The notes under the pieces were generated by a model. The model saw only the letters and a program-made list of their open reading frames with translations. It was not told where the DNA came from and searched no databases. Made by a program: the position numbers and the translations under genes. DNA of 64,000 nt, from contig NC_056523.1 in assembly GCF_019175285.1 (NCBI RefSeq), positions 112,365,351-112,429,350 on the forward strand, read 5' to 3'. Position 1 is the first letter of the stretch; every line of letters starts with the position of its first letter. Shown here piece by piece: positions 49,101 to 61,200 of the stretch. This DNA comes from Sceloporus undulatus (taxonomy: Eukaryota; Chordata; Lepidosauria; Squamata; Phrynosomatidae).

Positions 49101-52100
49101 AAGCATTTCAGATTAGGTATACTAAACCTGTAAATAGAATTACATAATGTGTGGAAAAAGTGGATGGGAAGAAGTTTTTCTTCCTCTCTCAGAATATTAA
49201 AACTATTATTATTATTATTATTATTATTATTAAACTTTATTTCTATAGCGCTGTAATTATACACAGCGCTGTACAAAGTCGGTAAAATTGGGAGTAGATA
49301 AAAGCCTGCCCAAGGCGTACATTCTAAGATAATAACAATTAAAAGAGGAATAGATAAAATTACCATACAGAAAAGAAAAAACAGATTAAAAACTAAGTAA
49401 GGGACAGTGCCCACTCAAGCGAAATGCTAGGAGATTCAGGTCACACAAAGAGCACAATGCATAGGAAAAGTGCAGAATTCACTTCTGTAGGTTGTGGTGA
49501 TGGTGACCAAACTTTGATGGCTTTAAAAGCCAGATTTATGGAGGATAAGGCTATCAGTGCCATCATGGTAATATCAGCTTCAGTATCAGAGTGGATATGT
49601 CTATGGTGCTTTACAGAGCGCCCAAAAAGGGCGCTCAGCCAGTGCCCGTGTTTGCTGTATGAGGGAGCCGCAGCAGACAAACCACACGGCTCCCCTGCAC
49701 AGCAAAAAGAACCCACAAAAAGCGGGTTCTTCTTCCGGCGCAGTTGTAATGCCGCAAGGTGCCAATGGCGCACTTGCGGCATCACAACCGCCACCATTTT
49801 TACACCTCCAGTACGTACTAGGGGTGAGGCCTGATTGGACGCTGCATCCTCGGCCAACCCCTAGTACGTACTGGGGGCGGAGCAAAGGCCCGTCTGTAAC
49901 GGGCCTAAGAATACCTTTTGCAGAGTAATTTGTATCTGATAGTATTATTGACCTCCTGTCCTTCCTGTCAGCTTCCTATAAGTGTTTCTTTGGTCACAGT
50001 AGCAACAGAATATAGGACTAGATGTGCCTTTGGTTTGATCCAGAACAGCTCCTTGTATGTTTTTAGGACTGAATTAAACCCAAATCTCTCTAGTTGTGCA
50101 GGCCCAAGGCATCTGAGAATATCTGGACTGAGGTTCTGACTCACTTTCTCATAGGAGTTTATCACATTACTTACCTCCCACTCTGCTCCCATTGCCCCAG
50201 CATCATCGATCTGCGACGGGAACCTCCTGGTGGGATCGTGGACAGCGCTATATAGGGGGAATGCTTCCGTTTTCTTCATGGAAGCGTTCTCGTAATTGTT
50301 TAAAAATGGGCCCTTTTTAAGTAACAGATTTAAACAACGGGAACAGAGCAGGAGGTAAGTAATGTGATAAACTCCATAGTCTGAAAATTCCTATGAGGTT
50401 GTATTCTTTGACTTGGAAGAACCCACTGCTTGTGCACCACTGTACAAGATGTTAAGGAGGACTGAAAATAACTTTCTTTTCAACTTTGTTGTTCCCTTGT
50501 ATAGGACTGAAGCACCGTCGAGAAGTGGCAGGGAAGAGTGCCATCTTTAATGGGGAGCAGTTTGTCCTGGAGGAGACAGATTGGTATCTTCTGAACCTCT
50601 TTCGGCTTTGGTGGCACTATGGCATGAGCTTTCTCCGCCTACAGATGTGGGTGGAGGAGGTAATGGAGAAGTTTATGAGGTACGTAACAGGGAAAGTATC
50701 TCTGCTGATTCCAGAGAAATGAGAGGAAAACAGCATGGTCTGTCTTCTTCATTAAGCCTTGAATTTAGATAGCATCTAACTTGACCGAAGAAATGCAGAG
50801 CAAGATATTGAAAGCACTTAAGACTGCAGGAGAGGAGTCCTGCTGCCTAAGCTTATTCTCCTTCTTTTTGTCCTGCAGGATCTATGAATACCAGGCTCAT
50901 GGCTATGCATTCTCTCGCCTTGAGGTACTCATGCACTCCCTGGGTGGTGACACCTTTGTGAACATGACTCAACGCTCTGTGGCAGAGTCCCTGTTGGAGG
51001 TGGGCGTCACCCAACGCTTCATAGATGATGTCATTGTGGCCATTCTCCGTGCCAGCTATGGCCAGTCCGTACTGGTGCCTGCCTTTGCAGGTGAGCGCAG
51101 CCGATGTTCTCTTGCTCCCAACCTACCAAAGCCCTTTGATTCAACATGGCAGTCCAGAGCATGTAGCAGAAGCCAATAGAGTTGTATAGTCTTGTCCAGT
51201 TTATTCTTCTGATGCTTTATATCCTCTGTATTTCTGTGTTCAGGTGCCATGTCATTAGCAGGAGCCCAGGGCAACATGTGGGCAGTGGAAGGTGGAAACA
51301 AGCTGGTGTGCTCAGGTTTGCTGAAGCTGACCAAAGCCAATGTAATCCAAGCTACTGTGACAGCCATCTCTCTGCACAATTCAGGTAATCTACATGAAAG
51401 ACATCTTTTTTGAGACCTTGGGTAATATTGTCTAGTGGCAGTTGGAACTGCCTTTACTGAAGTTCTGAGAGAATTTCTGGCAATCAATGTACATTGCAAA
51501 AGGGTAGATTGGCTTTGGGATTTGACTACAGCTTCTCAGTCAGATCTAGTCATGCTTGCAATTTTAGTACTGTACTTCTTTTTGCCTGTGTACCCAAGGT
51601 TACAATGTCAGGACATGTACATATCCTACTTCCTTTGCCTTTCCTATGTTAATTCTGTTCTAATGTTTTGGCTTTGCTTCATGTATCACTTCCATCTGTA
51701 CTCATAGAAAATGTGAGTTGGCTTGATGTGATGTGATTGATCTTGGTAACAAAGTAGTGCCTGAATATTTAAACCATAATAAAACAGGACATTGGCAGAA
51801 TTATGTCTTTTGGAAGCTTCATCCCTTTTTGAGGCTTTGTTTAGTCACTTTTTAAAAGCTTTCAGCAGGAAGTGATAATAGTGGCCAACTCAGTCCGCAT
51901 TTAGTTTTGTTTTCTTTCTTGTCTCTTTCCAGAAGGAAAAACCTTCTACCAGGTACACTATGAAGATGAGGAAGGCCAAGGTTCTAGCTTCTATGATATT
52001 GTGGTCATTGCCACTCAACTGCATGACAGCAAGAATAACATCAGCTTCCAGAACTTTGACCCACCAATTGCTGAGTTTCCTGGAATCTTTCACACCACTG

Positions 52101-52591
52101 TCACCTCCATCATCCATGGCTACCTCAACTCCTCCTATTTTGGCTTCCCAGACCCAAAGCTCTTTCCTTTCACTAGCATTCTCACCACAGACACCCCCAC
52201 CCTCTTCTTCAATTCCATGGATAATATTTGCCCTGTGAATATATCAGGTACCTTCAGACGAAAGCAGCCCCAAGAGGCTGCTGTGTGGCGTGTCCACTCT
52301 CAGCATCCCCTGGAGAAGTCGGAGTTAAAGATTCTTTTCCGTTCCTACTACTCTGTCCAGGTGACAGATTGGCAGGCTTATCCTGACTATGAATCTGCCA
52401 AGACTCTCCCACCTATTATTCTCCATGACAACCTCTACTACCTCAATAGTGTGGAGTGGGCTGCTGGATCAGTGGAAATGGCTGCTGTAGCTGCCAAAAA
52501 TGTGGCCCTCTTAGCCTACAACTTTTGGTATCATGATTTGGAGAAAATAGACCAGAAGGACTTGATGCACAAAGTGAAGACTGAGCTGTGA
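43523..52591 (+). CDS. PCYOX1L: PCYOX1L, prenylcysteine oxidase-like flavoprotein (six exons, 502 aa)
   Basis: Secreted or lumenal relative of prenylcysteine oxidase 1, the FAD thioether oxidase that degrades prenylcysteine; the reaction of the -like paralogue is less certain. Exons 43523-43637, 45659-45865, 50505-50679, 50879-51090, 51244-51384 and 51933-52591 join in frame (human about 494 aa). A Leu-rich signal peptide (residues 1-30) precedes the FAD-binding Rossmann motif [14 protein letters not shown] and [11 protein letters not shown]. The prenylcysteine lyase domain follows: [113 protein letters not shown]. It ends [15 protein letters not shown], identical to the human end as I recall it. 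PCYOX1L rather than PCYOX1 rests on these strings and on synteny with GRPEL2 and IL17B. Two adjacent ATGs (43523, 43526) leave the exact start open. Confidence 0.97.
43795..44165 (+). mobile_element. SINE head fragment and BovB 3' end
   Basis: GGGTTCGAATCCTGGGCTCA near 43817 is a tRNA-like SINE piece. 43960-44165 (GGAAGCCAGGATGACATGAC, CACCATTAGTTGGGGCCAAC) is the 3' end of BovB, in sense. Both are in PCYOX1L intron 1. Confidence 0.7.
44318..44460 (-). mobile_element. (ATT)n and LINE 3' tail
   Basis: ATTATTATTATTATTAACC, then AAGTGCTGTAAATTTACACAG and AGGCTTACAATCTAAAGAGA: a reversed LINE terminus of the same type as the insertion at 42142 and the tail at 49204. Confidence 0.6.
44461..45198. 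other. PCYOX1L intron 1 stretch, nothing recognised
   Basis: No supported gene or repeat. Confidence 0.45.
45201..45556. mobile_element. Tigger-type MITE
   Basis: CAGTTAGCTCTCCACATTTG at the start and GTGGAGAGCCCACTG at the end, with TA at 45199-45200 and 45557-45558. The middle folds back (AAGTCCTCCAG / TGGAGGACCT). About 100 bp upstream of PCYOX1L exon 2. Confidence 0.85.
45659..45865 (+). CDS. PCYOX1L: PCYOX1L exon 2 (FAD-binding motif)
   Basis: Acceptor CCTGGCAG ends at 45658; donor CTGG|GTGAGT at 45866. Carries GAGIGG and VGGRLST, the dinucleotide-binding fold. Confidence 0.96.
46104..46170. repeat. (GAT)n/(AAT)n microsatellite
   Basis: GAT then AAT repeats, the tail of the reversed L2 that follows. 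Confidence 0.9.
46104..48211 (-). mobile_element. Composite L2-clade LINE (two subfamilies joined)
   Basis: Minus strand in PCYOX1L intron 2. 48211-47215 encodes reverse transcriptase: [60 protein letters not shown] and YADDTQ, running to CLDFCN. 47214-46477 then restarts upstream, at [17 protein letters not shown], and carries a second version through [20 protein letters not shown] to [14 protein letters not shown]. So the DGISPLN-to-FCN segment is present twice in diverged form. The 3' UTR and tail follow to 46104. In the first part the codons between PCPTC and [10 protein letters not shown] are missing relative to the copy at 13130. Confidence 0.9.
48806..49132 (-). mobile_element. Tigger-type MITE (GGATTTTGGAATATTTGC family)
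   Basis: CAGGTTGACTATGCCTTATT at the start and TTAGGTATACTAAACCTG at the end, inverted to each other; TA at both flanks. Contains CATGCACAAAATTATTTAAA and GGTCCCGTTTCCAAGATATC. Confidence 0.88.
49204..49400 (-). mobile_element. (ATT)n and LINE 3' tail
   Basis: ATT repeats followed by TTTATTTCTATAGCGCTGTA, ACACAGCGCTGTACAAAGTC and ACATTCTAAGATAATAAC. Confidence 0.6.
49600..49912. mobile_element. GC-rich MITE with TTACAGACGGGCC-type ends
   Basis: The right end GGCCCGTCTGTAACGGGCC resembles the ends of the 32025 element; the left end CTTTACAGAGCGCCC is a diverged mate. The interior repeats CCCCTAGTACGTACTGG-like strings. In PCYOX1L intron 2. Confidence 0.6.
50154..50375. mobile_element. MITE with perfect 25-bp inverted ends
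   Basis: GGAGTTTATCACATTACTTA continues to CCTCC and is matched exactly by GGAGG...GATAAACTCC at the other end (222 bp). Flanks ATA/ATA (or CATAG/CATAG if the ends are one base shorter) are the target duplication. In PCYOX1L intron 2, 130 bp before exon 3. Confidence 0.88.
50505..50679 (+). CDS. PCYOX1L: PCYOX1L exon 3
   Basis: Acceptor TTGTATAG ends at 50504; donor ATGAG|GTACGT at 50680. Encodes [19 protein letters not shown] to [10 protein letters not shown]. Confidence 0.96.
50879..51090 (+). CDS. PCYOX1L: PCYOX1L exon 4
   Basis: Acceptor TCCTGCAG ends at 50878; donor GCAG|GTGAGC at 51091. Encodes [15 protein letters not shown] to [12 protein letters not shown]. Confidence 0.96.
51244..51384 (+). 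CDS. PCYOX1L: PCYOX1L exon 5
   Basis: Acceptor GTTCAG ends at 51243; donor TCAG|GTAATC at 51385. Encodes [20 protein letters not shown] to [10 protein letters not shown]. Confidence 0.96.
51933..52591 (+). CDS. PCYOX1L: PCYOX1L exon 6 and stop
   Basis: Acceptor CTTTCCAG ends at 51932; TGA at 52589-52591. Encodes 218 residues from [20 protein letters not shown] to KVKTEL, with N-glycosylation sequons at NSSY and NISG. Confidence 0.97.
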
Positions 52592-54160
52592 ATTTGGCAA
52601 AAGCTGCTAGAGCAGACTTTCTGAGAACCTCTCCATTATTGCATGTAGGCAGAGGGGAGGATTGAAGGTTTACACTGGAGTTTTTGCAGGGAGGGAATGG
52701 TAACTAGCACATACATCCCTGTACCTTGTCTGCTGTCTACAGTAAGTGCTTCCCATATCCAGATGCCACTCTGTCTCAGAGTGTCTGTGAATACATATCT
52801 GGGGATGAACAGCTTTTAAGAATTAGGAAACAACCTGGGAAGGGAGAGACAATCTAATCTGAAAACTGTCCAGGCTAACTCCTGCTTTAAAATGGAGGGG
52901 CAGAATTTTTCAGGCCAAGGGGTCCTTACCTGCTAAGCCATGCAGTGCTGCTGCACAATGTTTGGCAGTTTTGAAGGAAACTGCCCGAGAAGGGATTCCC
53001 CTCTTGCCTCTGTAGCAAATGCAGTCTTGGCTCCGAATTAATTTGTGCTGGGTTCTCTTCTTGTGCTTAAATGTCTATATGAAAGGCAGTGGCATTTTTA
53101 GGGTGGGGGGACTTGTTTTTGTGAATTCTTTGTATTTCTGCCACCCTAAGCAGTGTTATTCTTTGCATTGTTACTGTGCCTCAATAATTTTCATCTAAAT
53201 GGTTAACCAGAGAACCTTGAACTGGATCTTCAGATACTGGCAAAAGCTCAGGTTTAACATCTTGCTGACTCCTACTACCAGGGCATGTGGTACTGCATAA
53301 CCTCAAAACCCTGCAGCTAACACCTGACTTCATGTAGTCTTGACCTATGTAACATGGAGGAGGGAAGACTTCCCCAAGCTGACAAAATAGGTTGAGCTTA
53401 CTCCCCCTCCAAAGTAGGGCAAAAGGACTTCCATCATTTTCAAAACTAGGAGAAACTTACAGAAGCATTTGGGGGGAGGGGGGAATTCCTGTGTTTGACA
53501 CAATCTACCATCTCAGAGATGCCTAAAGAAAATAGTAAAGGACTCCTCTCCCCTTAAAGTCAAGGCCAGCTAAGTTACTTTGGCATGTAAGTCAGAAAAC
53601 CCCCACACCTACTTCTCTCTGTCTCCCTGGCAGTAAAAAACAAAACAAAAGAATAAATCTATAAATAACAGTTTTCTGACTTTTCACGGTACCACAAACC
53701 TGCTGCCTAAGGCAGGCATCTCACTGCTTAATGGGAGGGCTGGTCCTAGGGCCAACAGTTTTATCAAGCTGATTCTGTGAGTCTTGAAATGGATTGTTGA
53801 TTCAGGAATCTTCCTGCTGCTGCCAATTTAAGCTCTGTTTACCTGTAATTACTTTTTAGGGAACAAAGATAGCTTGATTCAGTTGATTTCTTGAATCAAC
53901 CTGTTTTGATGTTAGAGAAAAGGCTAATCTCATCTCCATTGTCTAAGGTAGGGCATATATACTGGATTTGTTAAAAAGAATAGTTGAACATGGGTTTTGA
54001 TTAAAGAATGGCATATCTGCAAAACGGGTGAGGAATACACTTTATTGTCAAAAGTAAAGCTGCCTCTTGGTCACAATGAATGGCAGGTGAATTCCTCCAA
54101 TTTCTAGAAGGTGGAAGACAAGTAGAAGCTGGCTATCCTTTAATAAAGAAACATCCTTTG
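52592..54160 (+). other. PCYOX1L: PCYOX1L 3' UTR (provisional)
   Basis: No repeats recognised. AATAAA signals occur at 53652-53657 and 54142-54147; I cannot tell which is used. Confidence 0.5.
54142..54147 (+). terminator. Candidate polyadenylation signal AATAAA (PCYOX1L)
   Basis: AATAAA followed by TTTGTTGAGTGTTGG, a plausible GU-rich element. The one at 53652 is an alternative. Confidence 0.4.
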
Positions 54161-54289
54161 TTGAGTGTTGGATGACTGCCTGCTACTGTCTTCTCAAGTA
54201 TGGTTGAACAAAAGTAAGCCAAAAATCAAGCTGTCAAGTCATTCTTCTCTGATGTTCAAAAACAGCCCTGTTGAGCAGGGGTGGGAATC

Positions 54290-54400
54290 ATGTTCCTCTG
54301 CAGTTATTGTTAGACTGCAAATCCTAGCAGCCTTACCCAGCATAACCAATGGTGAGGAATGTTGGGAATTTCAATCCAACATTTGGAGGGTATTGTTTTC
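54290..54400. mobile_element. Short foldback repeat
   Basis: GACTGCAAATCCTAGCAGCC and GGGAATTTCAATCCAACATT; same family as 4319. Confidence 0.5.
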
Positions 54401-54419
54401 CATGAGCCCGAGTAACCTC

Positions 54420-55920
54420 TATTCCATCCTTCATTATGGCTTTGTGCTCCTAGGTAATTGAGCTTACATTGTCTCTACTGCGTAATGGCAGTTCTTCAAA
54501 GGTCTTGGGTTGGATAAACAATGTCTAAGTACTGCTTGAGCTTGCTGAGCAATGCCTTGAGTTTCCGGGAATTGAACGTGGGCCCCTTGGCATGTAAACT
54601 GTTCACTCTGCCACTGGTCTGTGCTGCTCTTCTTCACTGTGGAGACATATTCCTTGCTTTGTCAAGGATGGATGTGACGTGTGAATGGCAGATTGTGTGA
54701 ATTGTCAGTTGTTGGAGGTTTCCAAATGATCATGGTTCCTAACCCAGAGATAATTTGTTTAATGGCTTGGTTTGTGTGTTGCTCTTGCTCTGGCCTGTGT
54801 TTTCCCCAACAGACCCAGGCTAAGAAAGCTGAGAAGTGATTATTTCTATGATTTAGGTTCAATGGAAATTGTTGTCTAACAATGTCTGGAGTGCAAAAGC
54901 TTCCCAATCCTAAAATAGTCTTTGCTTTGCCTTTGGTACAAGTGCCAAATGTCTCTTGTTCCTTTGGCCTACACCCTAGCAGAGCTGTCAGCCCAGACTT
55001 GCTTGGTATTAAGATACATCATGTTCTTAATAGCTTTGTCTGATGTAAACAAGACCTGTCAAGCAGTCACAGACAGAAAGTCCTCTCATTCTCCACCAAG
55101 TATGATGAGAAGTCAGTTCACTGTCTTCTCTTACTGTTCCCTGTAAGGCAGTGGAGCAGGATGAATATTGCAAATGGTCTTGTTCAGGTTTTAGCCTTTA
55201 AGCACTTGATGAGGATCATAGGCTCTACATGTGCATGTTATCATCATTTCAGAGGCGCTGTGCAAGAGAGAGTTTAAAAGAGCCTATTTAAATATTGATG
55301 TCCCTGGCTCAGGTGTTGACCAATTCCAGAAGATGGATACAAATGCAAATTATAAACTGGCTGAGGACCAAGAAAGGTGAAAGGGCTGGAGCTCCAGATT
55401 GAACCCATTTTCCCTCCCTCCCTTTCTTTCATTGAGACAGTTCTCGTTCACTAAATCCTGAGCAAGCAAGCCTGCCAGATAAGAAGGCTAGCTATGTGGA
55501 AAGTGGCTTTAGAGTCATAACATGCACTGTCAAAGTTAAATGATACAGTTTTATATTGTGGGTCCTGTGGGGCACATAAACTACTTAGAGTCATGTGTGT
55601 ACTTTCTGTGAGCCCTGAGGGAAGATGGGCCCAACCTAAAACATGAAAAGTTTAGGTTTGGGGACCATATCTACCAGAATCCCCCAACCAGCATAGCCAT
55701 TTGTCATGCTGTCTGGGGACTCCCAAAAGCTGTAGGTTAAAAAGATATTTCCCCCCCAGCTGTGGAGGCAGCTTCACCCTTTGAAAGCCCATCCTTATCC
55801 TGGCAGAAGAAAGAGAAGAGCTGAGATGCTGGAGGAAACTTTGCCATCCAGAATTGGCAAGAGGAAAGAATTCAAAAGCAGTACTTTCCCAGTAGGCACC
55901 TGAAGTAGGGAGCAGAGATT
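54420..55920. other. Between PCYOX1L and IL17B, nothing recognised
   Basis: Includes the likely IL17B 3' UTR on the minus strand. No clear minus-strand AATAAA lies close to the IL17B stop, so its 3' end is unplaced. Confidence 0.45.
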
Positions 55921-55922
55921 CT

Positions 55923-56169
55923 TCAGAAGATGCAAGTGCAACCAACAGCAATGGTCTCCACAACCATTTTTTGCTCTTTGTGACACTTTTTCTTCTTTCT
56001 GTGAGACTTGCTTGGGTCACATAGCAGACGGCGCACTGGTATTTTGCTGTAGATGGGAATGCTCACCATGGTGCGGTCTTCCTGCATGGTGAATGGATTG
56101 ATGCATCCTGTACATAAGCAGTGTGCTTCTGGGATATCAGCTGGTATTCGTGCTGGATCATGATTTATC
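55923..56169 (-). CDS. IL17B: IL17B exon 3 and stop
   Basis: Acceptor TTCTTCCAG (complement, ending at 56170); completes the split Arg, then INHDPARIPADIPEAHCLC to GCTCIF and TGA at 55925-55923. Confidence 0.96.
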
Positions 56170-58183
56170 CTGGAAGAAAATGTGATATCTGAACGTACAT
56201 GTTTAAATGGTGGGTTGCAGGCACAAACAGAGATGCTCCAGAACAGAACATGGCATAGTAAAGAACAGCTCCATACAATAGCATCTTCCAATCAATACTT
56301 AAGTAACCTTGAAATTCTGAATTCTCCCCAAGAGAATTCATACCATAAATATGGTAACGACACAGAAAACTGTCTTAGGATGAATTAGAACATTGGTCCC
56401 TCTAGCTCAGCACTGTTGCCACTCATTGGCAGTGGGTCTCCAAGTTTCAGACAGAGGTCTTTCCAGCCCCTGGCTAAATATACCAAGAGCAGAATATGAT
56501 GCCTCTGGAATGCAAAAGAATTACCTGGTCTCTGTTCCAAAGTTTCATGCCTCATGACCATGACCATGCTCTTCTGTCGAATGTGGGCCACAGACTATTG
56601 CTATACATATGTGCAGCTATGCCACAGCTGCATTAAAAAAACCAAAAAAACAGCCGGGCAGCAAACACAGAAGATCATTGTGCTGGGTGAAGCCAGAAGG
56701 CAGTGGAGCAACAGTGACCATGTGCTATCATAACATGATGTATATTGCCAAAAATTGTATCATTGGACTATCTTTACTGAACCAAAAGGGTACCAAAAAT
56801 ATGCTGATGCTTTTGAGATATCTGATCTCTTTATCAGAGAAGATGTGTCAGGACTGGGGGACTGACTTGATATTGGAGTCATGGTATCTGTATGATCCTC
56901 TGAGATGTCCTCCTCCCCATTTGTGTTCTGTAACACGTTGCCCGATGAAGTTATCTGGGGATCTTGGAAGTCTGCATACATTTTGTGGCATTTTGGTCAG
57001 AACCTTTATCATGGCCAACATCATTACTTTTGATTTCTGTATTATCTCTTACACAGACTACATCTGTTTGATTCATCTTCTGGCATAGTCAGATTAGAAC
57101 ATTTTAGCCCAGACATTAATCAACTCCACACAGTGCTGGATGTTTTTTAAAAAATAGTATTTGGTTCCTAAAAGAAGGGTGAAATTAATAAAAATAACAG
57201 AAACTTTTAACACCACCACAAGGGGGTGATACAGTACCATGAATTCAGGCCCACATTACCATGTTTGCTTCTAGTTTCAATGAGATTTTCTTGGCATAGT
57301 TGTTGCTATTTGCCTTCAAGTTGTTTCTGACATACCGCAACCCCAAAGCAATCATAGCACAAGGTTTTCTGAGGCTCCGAGAATTGTAATTGATTAGCAT
57401 ATGCTATTAAAATGGCTATCGAATGCCATTATTAAGCCTTCTCTATAGGCTACCCATGTTACCATGGTAATAAAACAAAAATAATGACCACAGAAGAATT
57501 ACACAAATGCAATTTAGACAACGAGGAAATTGAAATAGTTAAAGAATTCCCATATCTAGGATCAAACATTGACTAGAATGGAGACTGCAGTCAAGAAATA
57601 AAAAAAAAAACTAGAAATGGGAAGGGAAGCTATGAAAGAACTGGAAAAGATACTGAAAAACAAAGACATACAACTGAGCACAGAAGTCAGAATTGTTCAG
57701 GCCATTGTATTCCCAATTACCATGTATGGATGTGAGAGCTGGATAGTGAAGGAAGCAGACCAAAAGAAAATCAACTCATTTGAAATGTGGTGCTGGGGAA
57801 GAGTACAATGGGCATTTCCCTCACGCGGGGGATCTGTTATGCATTCTCATTTTTCTCTACTTCCATTTTAGCCCATTAACATCAAACCAAAAGCTAGGGA
57901 TGTGTTCTTTGAAAGAACGAAGAAACCCTGTTGTGCAGTGTAAGAACCCAATGCCACCAACTGAATGTGTGCCATGAGATTATTCAGAGTACATACCAGG
58001 GCTGAAATAATCTTTAATGTCCCTGTGACCCTTGCAGTTTGACTAGCTTAAATAGAATAACTGCTCATTGACTACTGTATTGACTGCCAGTTACATGTCA
58101 TCCCTTAAGGTTGTACTTCTGTGGGAGAATGTCATACAGTCCCAGCACTGGAGTGTTTTCTATTTTATATGTGGAAATATCAC

Positions 58184-58224
<41 letters not shown>

Positions 58225-61200
58225 TCATAGAATCATAGATTTGGAAGAGACCGCAAGGTATTCTGCTTTTTTACAAAGGAATCAAAGCGGATTCCAACAT
58301 TTCACATGTAGTATATGGTTCATTTTGATGTGGAATGTAGCTGTGCAAGTCTTAAAATCATAGAATCATAGAATCGTAGAGTTGGAAGAGACCACAGGGG
58401 CCATCCAGTACAACCCCCTGCCATGCAGGAAATCCAAATCAAAGCATCCCCGACAGATGGCCATCCAGCCTCTGCTTAAAGACCTCTAAGGAAGGAGACT
58501 CCACTACACTCCGAGGGAGTTTGTTGACTTTTACAGGATGTTGTCTGTAACTATAAGAGATAAGTGATAACAAGTCATCCTCACTTTGTGCCTCTTTTGG
58601 GTTTTAATATGTTTGCTTTAATTTATTTTCTCACTTTTATGCATTGCTGTATACTGGAATTCTTTTTTTAAAAAGTTTCCAAGAAAAGCACAGTTAACTC
58701 CCTTATACCCCATGACATGGGGGCAAGCTATTGATCTTTTAGCATTGAATCATTGATTGTGGGAATGAAAATAAAATAAGAGTTAGAGTACAGTTATTTG
58801 GTTTATACAGAAAGGGTCTGAGAAGCTTTGTCTATAGTCCTGGTCTATCTCACCTATAAGCCCAAGGAGACAAACTCCTCTTGTTGGACATCCAAAGTCT
58901 CAGGTTGACCTGGCACTTGCTGTCCACTGGCTCAGAGCTGTTCCGCAGATGGGCAACCATCTCATGAATGCTTTGCTCATAATCCTCTACAAGGGTATAG
59001 TCTGCGGAGGTCCCTGGATTTACTCTCAGCACTGGGTCAGGAGAGGATTCCTGAACCCTCAGGCGCTGATCTTTGGCCTTTGATCTCTTTTTTCCTTTAG
59101 TTCCTTTGCTCTGTTCTTTTGCTTCTGTCACAGCATCTAGTGTGAAGGAAAGGTAGAGAGTGCAGAAAACCATCTGTGGGAAAAAGGCAAACAGGCCAGT
59201 TACTTTATTTTATGTATTCTGTTATTTGCATTTATATATTGCCAATAATAAATAAATAAAAGTTGTTGCTGTTGTTGTTGTTTATTTCCCACTTCTCCCA
59301 AAGACCAAGATGGGGAACAACAACAGATTCATATAACAATATATACACATGACATCTGTTAAAAATATAATATCAGTTAAAGATACATAAACTTGTCACA
59401 ATACAGGACATCAAATTTAAAGTGTTATAAAATACCTAAGTATGATACAACTATAAAAATGAAACAATAATATAATAACTTGCAAGTGAAGATTTTAAAT
59501 TACAACAGTACCAAACCATAATGAAAAATACAGGTGCAGATATAAAGCCTACATGGTAAAAATCAATTCGAAGCCAGTCTAACAAGATGTTGTTAAAAAT
59601 GAACAGTGAAAATTATTCAAGAACTAAAACAGCTGTTAAAACCAGTAACATGGAATAGGGATTAAAACAGCAACAATTTTAACATTCTGGTATGCCATGT
59701 GTATAAGAAGTCACGGGAATGTCTCCTTTTCGTAGGTCATTTAAGCAGAGGTGGGAAAGAAATGGGATGCAACACTGTCACCATGAGATTTTGGTAGGAT
59801 TCAGGAGGCAAGGAATAAAGCAGAGATGGGCAACTTGATAGAGTGGACAACTCTTGGCCTTTCACACATTGGACTGCAGCTCCCATTATTCTTTACCATT
59901 GGCCATACAGACTGAGGTTGATGGGAAAGAAAGTTCAACATCTTCTGGAGGGAGGGAAGTTCTCCATCCCATGAGTAGAGTGAGACTGTCATGAGAGAAT
60001 GAAAATTCTGCAGGGTTGCACAGAGCAGTTTCACTGAAACTATTGGTCAGAAAACTAGCCTTTGAGAGGTTGATCAAAATAATCCATCTTGGACAAGCCT
60101 AAGCTTCATTTTAAAACATCTATTCTGTCAAGTATTCACTGTATAATTCAAGTATAATTATCTCTTAGGTGGCAAAGCCCCATCACAATAAGCAGGCATG
60201 GCCAGAGCAAAGGGCAGGAAAGATACCAGACAGTACAAAATCCACAAGGAATTCTTGAGAGAGCCCAGTTACATAATTTTTATTTTTTGGTACATGCTGA
60301 GATCTATTTTCTATTCAGGCCCTGGATTCAAAGTGTGAAGCAAGCCTTCAACCACCAACCTGAAAAATAGTTCGGATTGACTCTGAAGGAATTGCAGTCC
60401 AACATCAGGCGCCTCCACACAAGCCTCATCCCTGTCAGATGGGCCTACTGTACCATATCACATGGACTCTTACCAGCAGTTCCTCCCCAGCAGTAGAGTA
60501 GTGAAGCAATGGAGGTGTTAGACCTGGGGTGGGAATTGCATGGTATTCAAGATGTTGCTAGACTGCAACTCCCAACAGCCCTAGCCTACAGAGCCAGTGG
60601 TGAGGAATTCTGGATGTTGCATTTCAACAACACCTGGAAGGCTGAATGATGCCCACTGGTGTGTTAGCTACTATTGGCTTCCTTCTTGATAGGCCACTTT
60701 CATCTCATGGCTTTCTGATCCATGAGGCATATGTGGAGCTTTAAATGTGTAAGCCAGCCATTCCCATGATATAAAAGCTGTCCAGTCATTTGGCCCATAT
60801 CTTCCATACCTACCATTTGATCTGGTAAAGACAGTCCCAATTAATTCTCTGCTCCTCCACTTTTTCAGCTGCTTTTATAATGTCTCAGTTTCTCTTTCTT
60901 TGTCCGATTCCCCCTCTTGCTTCAGTTGCTGCTAACTGAATTCAAACTGTAAAGGTTCACTCAGGGACATAGCCAGGATTTTGGGAAGGGGGGGTCCAGA
61001 CTAAGTGCCACCATTATAATGGGGCTTGGGTGTGGCGGCGCAGCAACATGCACCATTCATTTTATCTAACGGAAGGGGGGGTCTGGACCCCAAGGACCCC
61101 CCCCCCAACTTGGCTACATCCCAGGTACACTCAATTAGTTCAGCAGTTAGAGGGCAGGATCTTTCCCTTCGTAGATTATTCAGGCAAAAGCAAAATGCTG

